DNA of 64,000 bases from NCBI RefSeq assembly GCF_900106995.1, contig NZ_FNOK01000023.1, positions 1 to 64,000 of the forward strand, read 5' to 3'. A program made the translations under genes and the position numbers. This DNA is from Saccharopolyspora shandongensis. Its GTDB lineage: Bacteria; Actinomycetota; Actinomycetes; Mycobacteriales; Pseudonocardiaceae. Shown here in pieces: positions 15,717 to 21,991 of this stretch (position 1 is the first letter of the stretch; each line of letters starts with the position of its first letter). The notes beneath the pieces were generated by a model. The model was not told the origin of the DNA. It did not search any database and saw only the letters and a list, made by a program, of their open reading frames with translations.

Positions 15717-17062
15717 CCGGGCTGCGGCGAGTGCTGGTGGCCAACCGCGGCGAGATCGCCGTTCGGATCATCCGCGCGTGTCACGCGGCGGACATCGAAG
15801 CGGTGGCGGTCTACTCCGATGCCGACGAGCACGCGCGGTGGGTGCAGATGGCCGATGATGCGGTGCACATCGGCCGGTCCGCCGCGCAGAAGTCCTATTT
15901 GGACCCGGATGTGCTGCTCAAGGCGGCGCGATCCACCGACGTGGACGCGGTGCACCCGGGCTACGGATTCCTGTCGGAAAATGCCGCCTTCGCCCAGGCG
16001 ATCGATGAGGCAGGCCTGGTGTTCATCGGGCCGCCGCCGGCGGTCCTGGAGCAGATGGGCGACAAGGCGGCCGCGCGACGCGCCGCCGAGATCGCTGGCG
16101 TCCCAGTGGTGCCTGGTAGCGGCCCGATCACCGATCCGGCTGACGCGCCGCGGGTGGCCCGAGAACTCGGATTCCCGCTGCTGCTCAAAGCAGCCTCGGG
16201 CGGGGGCGGCCGGGGAATCCGGCCGGTCCGCGATGCCGAAGAACTGCTGGACCTGTTGCCAGGAGCCCAGGCGGAGGCGCGTTCGGCGTTCGGGGACGCG
16301 ACGATCTATCTCGAGCGTGCGGTTCCCAATGCGCGGCACGTGGAGGTGCAGGTACTCGCCGACGAGCAAGGCAACGTGGTGCACCTCTTCGAAAGGGATT
16401 GCTCGGTGCAGCGGCGCCGGCAGAAGCTCCTCGAGGAGGCGCCCGCGCCGGCCCTGAGCGAGAAGACCCGGCAGGCCGTCACCTCGGCGGCGGTGCGACT
16501 GGCCGAGCGCGTCGGCTATCGGAACGCCGGCACGGTGGAGTTCTTGGTCGACAGCGACGAGAACTTCTACTTCATCGAGATGAACGCGCGCGTCCAGGTC
16601 GAGCACCCGATCACCGAGGCGATCACCGGCGTGGACGTCGTAGCCGAGCAGCTGCGAATCGCCGGTGGCGCCCCGCTCGCGCTGGATCAGGACTCGATCG
16701 AGTGCCGGGGTGCCGCCATCGAGCTGCGCATCAACGCCGAAGACCCGACGCGCGCCTTCGCCCCGACGCCGGGTGAGATCACCGCACTGCAGCTGCCCGG
16801 CGGCCCGGGTGTGCGTGTGGACACGGGTATTTCGCAAGGGGATCGGATCAGCCCGTTCTACGACTCGCTCATCGCGAAGCTCATCTGCTGGGGAAGGGAC
16901 CGCCGGCAGGCCTACGCCAGAGCGCGGCAGGCGCTCGCCGAGTTCCACGTCGAAGGCATCGCGAGCACAGTGGCGCTGCACCGCCGACTGGCCAGCAACG
17001 CGGAACTCGGCGACGGCCCGGTCCACACCATGTGGCTGGAACAGGTTCTCGCCGACGACTGA
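15713..17062 (+). CDS. Biotin carboxylase (AccC-like)
   Basis: The ATG at 15713 overlaps the carrier stop. The 449 residues have all three biotin carboxylase parts: N-terminal RRVLVANRGEIAVRIIRAC and HPGYGFLSENAAF, ATP-grasp with LLKAASGGGGRGIRPV and EMNARVQVEHPITE, and the C-terminal lobe with DPTRAFAPTPG and FYDSLIAKLICWG. Length and motifs match stand-alone AccC (about 450), which carboxylates biotin with ATP and bicarbonate. No acyl-CoA carboxyltransferase (AccA/AccD or PccB) is linked, and the only carboxyltransferase candidates nearby are PxpB and PxpC. This suggests a split urea-carboxylase-like or oxoproline-directed enzyme. Confidence 0.93.
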   Translation: MTGLRRVLVANRGEIAVRIIRACHAADIEAVAVYSDADEHARWVQMADDAVHIGRSAAQKSYLDPDVLLKAARSTDVDAVHPGYGFLSENAAFAQAIDEAGLVFIGPPPAVLEQMGDKAAARRAAEIAGVPVVPGSGPITDPADAPRVARELGFPLLLKAASGGGGRGIRPVRDAEELLDLLPGAQAEARSAFGDATIYLERAVPNARHVEVQVLADEQGNVVHLFERDCSVQRRRQKLLEEAPAPALSEKTRQAVTSAAVRLAERVGYRNAGTVEFLVDSDENFYFIEMNARVQVEHPITEAITGVDVVAEQLRIAGGAPLALDQDSIECRGAAIELRINAEDPTRAFAPTPGEITALQLPGGPGVRVDTGISQGDRISPFYDSLIAKLICWGRDRRQAYARARQALAEFHVEGIASTVALHRRLASNAELGDGPVHTMWLEQVLADD

Positions 17063-17215
17063 CCGCTTTGCGGAGCACGTCCAACGACCGAGCCGGAATC
17101 TTGAACGCCGCGACACGGGCCGGCCGGCGCCGAGAAGCGAACCCCGGAGGACCTCCTGCCGTCCTGTCGCCGCCTGCCGCATCGGCGCCGGGCCGTGCCG
17201 CCAGCCCGGAATGCA

Positions 17216-17240
17216 GAGAGGGCCCCGTCGGGGCCCTCTC
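17216..17240. terminator. Terminator hairpin between the carboxylase and permease genes
   Basis: GAGAGGGCCCC (17216-17226) and GGGGCCCTCTC (17230-17240) form an 11-bp perfect stem with a 3-base loop, one base from the permease stop. It can serve both convergent transcripts. Confidence 0.85.
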
Positions 17241-17241
17241 C

Positions 17242-18552
17242 TCACACCTGCGGGCGTGCTTGCTTGCGCGGCAGTTCTATCGCCAGGTAGACCACGAGTC
17301 CCACCAGCAGGCCGACCACCGCGTCCGAGAACGACGGCGCCGCCACGTGCACGAGCAGGGCGACCGCCGCACCTGCCGCCCACGCGATGAACGCCGTCGG
17401 GCGGAACCTGGTCTCGGCGCGGCCCGCCAGGCGGCCGCGGAGGATGATCTGGTCCGCGATGAGCACCGCTCCCAGCGGCGGCACCAGGACGCCGAGGATC
17501 GACAGCCAGTTCACGAAGTAGTCCCAGGCGCCGAGCAGCGCCACGACCACGCCGATCACGCCGAGGATCAGGGTGAGCAGCCGCATCTTGGAGCGGACCA
17601 GGTGCGACCAGCCCAGCGCCCCGTTGTAGAGGCAGTGGGTGCAGACCGAACCGAGGTTGATCACCACGAACACGACGACGAGCACGTTGAGGATCGGGCT
17701 TCCCACACCGGTGAGGATGGGCGTGAAGTCACCACCGCCCGTTTCGGCCGAGGCGATCGCGCCGGCGGCGACGAGGACGCCGCCGCTGAGCTGCGCGAGG
17801 CTCGCCACCGGGAACGCCGTGGCCGTGGCCCACACGGCTTGGCGGCCGTTCTTCGACCACCGGGTGAAGTCGGCCGTCATGGTGCCGGAGTCCGCGAAGG
17901 TCGCCATGGTCGTGGTGACCGCCACGCCGAACGTCATGGCGCCGCCGCCGGCCCCGTGGAATTCGGTGATCCGCCCGAAGTCGCCGTTGCTCGCCGCGAC
18001 GACCATGGCGGTGCCGGCCGCGATGATGAACAGCGGCGCCGCGATCGCCCCGAGCCAGGAGAGCGCCTTGATGCCGAGGTAGGTGACGGCGATGAAGACG
18101 ATGCCGGCCGCCCCGGCCACGAGGGTCTCGTTCCAGCCGAACGCCTCGTTGAGGCTCGCCCCGGTCGCACCCGTGTTGAAGGCGAACCAGCCGACGACCA
18201 CTGTGGACAGGAAGCCGGAGGCGATCGCGTACCCGGCGGTTCCGAACGTCTCGGTCGCCTGCAGCGAGAAGCTCTTGCCGGTCTGCCCGGCCCGGTAGCT
18301 GAGCAGGCTGACGTAGGCGAACATGATGATGTTGGCCACCAGGATCGCGGCCAGGCCTCGCCAGAAGCCGAGCAGGGCGACCACGAGGCCACCGGGCACG
18401 GCGTTGGTGAGGATCATGGGGAATCCGAACCAGACGGCCGAAACCGTCAGGAGCGACTTCCGGTGGGACGGTGGGACCGGGCTGTGCTCGAACTCGGACT
18501 CGAGTTCGATGCCGGCGTGCGCTTCTTGCGCCGTTCCCGATGGTTTTGTCAT
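17242..18552 (-). CDS. NCS1-family permease (cytosine/purine permease type)
   Basis: ATG at 18552 gives 436 residues with about twelve hydrophobic segments. The N-terminal P-V-P-P-S-H-R-K-S-LLTVSAVWFGFPMILTN is typical of CodB-like nucleobase:cation symporters, followed by the SYRAGQTGKSF loop and VVVGWFAFNTGATGASL. It sits in the cytoplasmic membrane and should import a nucleobase, hydantoin or related ring compound. The gene lies 10 bp after the DUF1116 remnant on the same strand, so it was the distal gene of a purine/allantoin-type operon whose other genes are now broken. It looks intact; expression may depend on a promoter within the remnants. Confidence 0.88.
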   Translation of the reverse strand: MTKPSGTAQEAHAGIELESEFEHSPVPPSHRKSLLTVSAVWFGFPMILTNAVPGGLVVALLGFWRGLAAILVANIIMFAYVSLLSYRAGQTGKSFSLQATETFGTAGYAIASGFLSTVVVGWFAFNTGATGASLNEAFGWNETLVAGAAGIVFIAVTYLGIKALSWLGAIAAPLFIIAAGTAMVVAASNGDFGRITEFHGAGGGAMTFGVAVTTTMATFADSGTMTADFTRWSKNGRQAVWATATAFPVASLAQLSGGVLVAAGAIASAETGGGDFTPILTGVGSPILNVLVVVFVVINLGSVCTHCLYNGALGWSHLVRSKMRLLTLILGVIGVVVALLGAWDYFVNWLSILGVLVPPLGAVLIADQIILRGRLAGRAETRFRPTAFIAWAAGAAVALLVHVAAPSFSDAVVGLLVGLVVYLAIELPRKQARPQV

Positions 18553-18562
18553 GTCCGCGGTA

Positions 18563-19560
18563 TCAGTTTTCTGTGCGGGGGAACTGTGGGGCGAGCTTCT
18601 CGGCGAGCGCGATGATCGCCTTCTCGAAGACCTCGGCCGGCGGGTGGGTGATGCCGGCGCCGATCATGCCGATGCCGGCTTCCTTGTGCGCGATGGCGGT
18701 GTTGATGACCGGCAGGATCCCGGTGTCGAGCACCTTGCGGACGTCGATCCCGGTGGGCAGCCCTTGGAAGCCGAGCGACGGGATCGTCAGGTTCGGGTTC
18801 TCGGCCGTGGTGATCTGGCCCATGTCGCGGGTGTAGGCGACGGCCTCCTCGACGGTGCCGCCGACCAGGGCGACGATCGCCGGGGCCGCTGCCATCGCGA
18901 AGCCGCCGAAGCCGCACGTCTCGCTGATGGCGGAGTCACCGATGTCGAGGCCGGAGTCCTCGGGCTTGTACCCGGCGAACATCGGGCCGACGACCTTCTG
19001 CGCCGGGCCGGTGAGCCAGTGGTTGCCGGGCAGGCCGCTCACCCGCAGCCCGAACTCGACGCCGTTGCGCGCCATCGTGGTGACCACTGTGGAGCCTTCG
19101 ATGCCGTGCGCGGCGTCCATCGCGGCCTTCGCCATCGCCAGCCAGGTCGGGCCGGAGAAGTAGTCGGAGCTGGCGATGAAGTCGAAGACCTCCTTCTTCT
19201 GCTCCGTGGTGAAGCTCGTGCGCAGCAGCGACGGCGCCAGCGCCTGGAACAGCAGCAGGGTTCCGGCGTTGTTGCGGTTGTGCGCCTCGTCGCCCATGTG
19301 CAGCGCCTGCGCCAGCAGCAGGCGCAGGTCGACCGGCCCGCCGATCTCCATCGCTTCCTTGAGCATCGGGCCGAGCACGTCGCGCATCCAGATCAGGCGC
19401 TCGACGACGCTTTCGTCGTTGGCGCCCGCCATCGAGCCGACGCAGTCGTGCTCGTGGCACGGCGAGAAGTCGATCTGCCCGGATGCGGCGACCCGCTCCG
19501 CCTCCGCCAGGTCCGCCGCGAGCCCCTCGAACACGAGCGCGCCCATCACGGCGCCCTTCA
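18563..19560 (-). pseudogene. DUF1116 (YlbE/AllG-like) protein, N-terminus lost
   Basis: The frame reads GAVMGALVFEGLAADLAEAE, FSPCHEHDCVGSMAGANDES, AHNRNNAGTLLLFQALAP, LPGNHWLTGPAQ and ETCGFGGFAMAAAP to the stop at 18563, matching DUF1116 proteins. Those are about 420 residues; here the first 90 or so are missing. The match begins at about 19560, exactly where the FdrA match in another frame ends, so a deletion has joined the two genes. A GTG at 19549 could restart translation of about 328 residues, but a functional product is doubtful. In enterobacteria YlbE works with FdrA and a carbamate kinase in oxamate/carbamoyl metabolism after allantoin breakdown. Confidence 0.8.
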
Positions 19561-20175
19561 GTCCGCGGGTCCTGGGCGAGGGCGCGGATGCCGTCGATCA
19601 TCATGATGCCGCCGACCTCGGCGGACAGGTCGCGGCCGCCGGTGCCGATGAGCTGCGAGATCCCGCCGCCGAGGGCGTGGATGCGCACGCTCACCTCCTG
19701 CGAACCGGTGCCGGAGGCGGCGACGATGCCGATCGTGCCGGGGCGGACCGCGTTGGCGAAGCAGAGCCCGACGTTGTTGATGATGGCCGTTCCGTAGTCG
19801 GGGCCCATCATCAGCAGGCCCTTCTGGTGGGCCAGGGTCTTCAGCTCGATCTCGTCCTCGACGCTGACGTTGTCGCTGAACATCATCACGTGCACGTCGT
19901 TCTCGAGCGCCGTGCGCGCCTCACGCGCCGCGTATGCGCCGTTCACCGCGAGGACCGCGAGGTTCGTGTTCGGCTCCCCGACCGCCGCCGAGGCGATCGT
20001 GCGGTAGGTGATCGCCGCCTGGCCGCCGGTCGGCGCCTTGCGGGTGAGCAGCTCTTCGATCTGGGCGATCACGTCGTCGGTGGCCACCCCGTCGGCGGTC
20101 ACGGCGACGACCACGAGGTCGCCGTTGCCCGCGGCCGCCAGCTCCGGGGTGAACAGGTCGAGGTTCTTCAGCGGA
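19560..20175 (-). pseudogene. FdrA/AllF-like acyl-CoA-synthetase-fold protein, both ends lost
   Basis: The minus strand reads PLKNLDLFTPELAAAGNGDL from about 20175, then ITYRTIASAAVGEPNTNLAV, NDVHVMMFSDNVSVEDEIEL, LMMGPDYGTAIINNVGLCFA and VAASGTGSQEVSVRIHALGG. It ends at ALAQDPRT near 19560. This is the middle of FdrA, a protein of about 500 residues with a succinyl-CoA-synthetase-like fold. The first residues and about the last half are missing: upstream the frame runs into the IS200/IS605 end, downstream into the DUF1116 remnant. GTG at 20114 cannot be a real start because the match continues upstream of it. Confidence 0.82.
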
Positions 20176-20239
20176 GCTGTTCGGCGGAATCCCGGCCGTT
20201 CACGGCTGGGAGGTAGCCTATCTGTAGTGCTGTTGGTCT

Positions 20240-20256
20240 CCCCGTGCTAGTCGGGG
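20240..20256. repeat. Subterminal hairpin of the IS200/IS605 element
   Basis: CCCCG and CGGGG around a 7-base loop (tgctagt) that contains the tnpA stop codon. Such short imperfect hairpins at the ends of IS200/IS605 elements are what TnpA recognises in single-stranded form. Confidence 0.55.
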
Positions 20257-20675
20257 CGTTTCTGGTTCTCGATGTACTCCTTGATGATCTCCAGGGGTGC
20301 GCCTGCGCAGGACGCGGCGAAGTACGAGGGGGACCAGAAGTGCTTGCCCCGGAGGTACTTGTGGATGTGGGTGGGGAACTCTTGGCGAAGCCGTCGCGCG
20401 GAGACGCCTTTGAGGGAGCCGACCAGACTGGACAGGGCGACTTTGGGTGGGTAGCGCACGAGTAGGTGGACGTGGCCGGTTTCGCCGTTGAACTCCCGTA
20501 ACTCCGCTTCGAAGTCCGTGCACACATCCCGCATGATGGCTTCGCAGCGGGCAAGGATGGTGTCGGTGAACGGTCCGCGCCGGGATTTGGGTGTGAAGAC
20601 CAAGTGTGCGTGGAGTGTGTGAACGACGCTTCTTCCGCTGCGTACGTCGGGGTTTGGTTCCCATCTGGGTGACAT
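20247..20675 (-). CDS. tnpA: IS200/IS605 transposase TnpA (Y1 HUH)
   Basis: ATG at 20675 gives 142 residues, the usual length. It contains VVHTLHAHLVFTPKSRRGPF, the HUH metal-binding motif as GHVHLLVRYPPK (His68, His70) and the catalytic tyrosine in IIKEYIENQ (Tyr134). SSLVGSLKGVSARRLR and FWSPSYFAASCAGAPL are also family features. TnpA cuts and joins single-stranded DNA at the element ends. All catalytic residues are present, so the protein may be active, but the element has lost one end and should be immobile unless related copies supply ends. Confidence 0.93.
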   Translation of the reverse strand: MSPRWEPNPDVRSGRSVVHTLHAHLVFTPKSRRGPFTDTILARCEAIMRDVCTDFEAELREFNGETGHVHLLVRYPPKVALSSLVGSLKGVSARRLRQEFPTHIHKYLRGKHFWSPSYFAASCAGAPLEIIKEYIENQKRPD

Positions 20676-20686
20676 AGGTCAATGTT

Positions 20687-21040
20687 ATGATCTTGGTTGT
20701 GAAGATCGTTGTGCAGGTCAAGCTCGTTCCGGATGCCACCCAGGCATCCGCGCTTGAGTCCACACTGCACACGGTCAATCAGGCCGCGAACTGGGTGTCG
20801 ACCGTCGCGTTCGAGCACAGTGTCCCGCGTGAGTACGAGCTGCGGAAACACACCTACACGGAACTCAAATCGCAAGGCTTGGGAGCGCAGGCCGCCCAGC
20901 ACGTCATCAAGAAAGTCCGCGACGCCTACACCACCCTGAAAGCCAACATCAAGGCCGGGAATCTGGGGAAAGAGGGCTCGAAACGGCGTCGTAAGATCGA
21001 GTCCGCACCAATCCGGTTCCGCTCCAACGCCGCCCAGCCG
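20687..21040 (+). pseudogene. tnpB: TnpB (IscB/Cas12-like guide nuclease) N-terminal fragment
   Basis: ATG at 20687 (or GTG at 20699) opens about 118 residues of TnpB: V-Q-V-K-L-V-P-D-A-T-Q-A, SALESTLHTVNQAANWVS, AQAAQHVIKKVRDAYTTLKA and APIRFRSNAAQP. Full proteins are about 400 residues; the RuvC-like catalytic region is absent. The match ends at about 21040, where an opposite-strand carbamate kinase fragment begins, so the rest was deleted. The upstream TATGAT looks like a -10 box, leaving little or no leader. TnpB is an RNA-guided nuclease; its reRNA would have been at the lost end. Confidence 0.85.
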
Positions 21041-21262
21041 TGGCGGCCAGCGCGGCGCTCGCGAGGTCCTTGTCGACCACCGCCTGCATGCCCGTCTGGC
21101 GCCCCTTCTGGTCGGCCTTGACGGGCACCCCGCCGCCGCCGACGCACACCACGAGCCGGTCGTTCTCCAGGAGCAGCCGGACGACCGGCGCCTGCACGAC
21201 GCGAACCGGGTTGGGCGACGGGACGACCCGCCGGAAGGCCGCGCCGTCGCGGGCGATCGTCC
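21037..21262 (-). pseudogene. Carbamate kinase fragment
   Basis: The minus strand reads T-I-A-R-D-G-A-A-F-R-RVVPSPNPVRVVQAPVV, then RLVVCVGGGGVPVKAD and MQAVVDKDLASAALAA. This matches the middle of carbamate kinase (RRVVPSP, G-G-G-G-x-P-V and V-V-D-K-D-L-A motifs that bind carbamoyl phosphate and ATP). Only about 75 of some 310 residues remain. Upstream it is fused at about 21262 to a truncated GntR gene; downstream it ends at the truncated tnpB. Carbamate kinase makes ATP from carbamoyl phosphate and is the expected partner of FdrA and DUF1116 proteins. Confidence 0.8.
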
Positions 21263-21792
21263 AGCGGTTCCTCGGCGACGCGCACCAGATCGTCGTGCTG
21301 GACCAGCAACCACCGGATCCGGCTGCGCATGGTCTGCCCCAGCTCGTTCAGCAGGTGGTTGCCCGCCAGCTCGGTGACGAGCTCGTGGAAGTCCGCCGCC
21401 GACCGACGCGCGGCGACCGCGTTGTCGACGCGTGCCGCCTCCAGCTCGGCATCCAGCGCGGCGCGAAGCCGGGCCAGGCCCTCGCGGGTGTGACGCTGCG
21501 CGGCGAGCCGGAACGTGAGCACCTCCAACGCGGAGCGAACCTCGTTGATGTCGGCGATATCGGTGGGCGTGAACTCCCGCACAACGGCCCAGGTCCGAGG
21601 CCTGGGAGTGACGAGGCCCTCGGCGACGAGCGTCTTCAACGCGTCCCGCACCGGCACCCGGCTCACGCCCAGCTCGTTGGCCAGGTCGCGTTCGACGAGC
21701 TTGCTGCCCGGCTTTCGGATGCCGTCGAGGATCTCGTCCCGGATGTGTCGAACGACGCGGGCCGATTCGGGCTCGTCACCTGCAACTGCCAT
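21262..21792 (-). pseudogene. GntR-family regulator, C-terminal FCD domain truncated
   Basis: ATG at 21792 starts MAVAGDEPESARVVRHIRD, followed by a GntR winged helix (VERDLANELGVSRVPVRDAL, LVAEGLVTPRPRTWAVVREF). An FCD effector domain begins at A-D-I-N-E-V-R-S-A-L-E and runs to WLLVQHDDLVRVAEE. The last 30-40 residues of FCD, which bear a metal or ligand residue, are replaced by out-of-frame carbamate-kinase sequence from about 21262. The DNA-binding half is intact, so a truncated protein might still bind. It was presumably the regulator of the broken minus-strand operon ahead of it. Confidence 0.82.
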
Positions 21793-21991
21793 GCCGGCAT
21801 TCTTCCATCTCCGGGAGATGCCACCACGTTCGCCGCACCGGTCCCGGCAGTTCCCCTGCACCGCACCGGCATGTCGTCGGCAGTCATCGGCGGCCGGCGG
21901 CGATTTCGGTGGGTTGCCGTGAAAAAGCATCACGGGCACGCGTCGGCCGCGTAATGTGGATCATCCTACGCTTCAGGATGTTGGGAGTGTC

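Larger units (their letters stand above)
20195..21040. mobile_element. IS200/IS605-family element, truncated on the tnpB side
   Basis: A divergent tnpA (minus) and tnpB (plus) pair with 11 bp between starts defines the element. On the tnpA side, subterminal hairpins are visible: GCCGT-TC-ACGGC near 20202-20213 and CCCCG(20240-20244)/CGGGG(20252-20256), the second overlapping the tnpA stop. The other end is missing because tnpB stops matching at about 21040, where a carbamate kinase remnant begins. The element interrupts the broken fdrA/carbamate-kinase region, and a later deletion seems to have removed its right end. The exact left boundary is uncertain by a few tens of bases. Confidence 0.75.
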
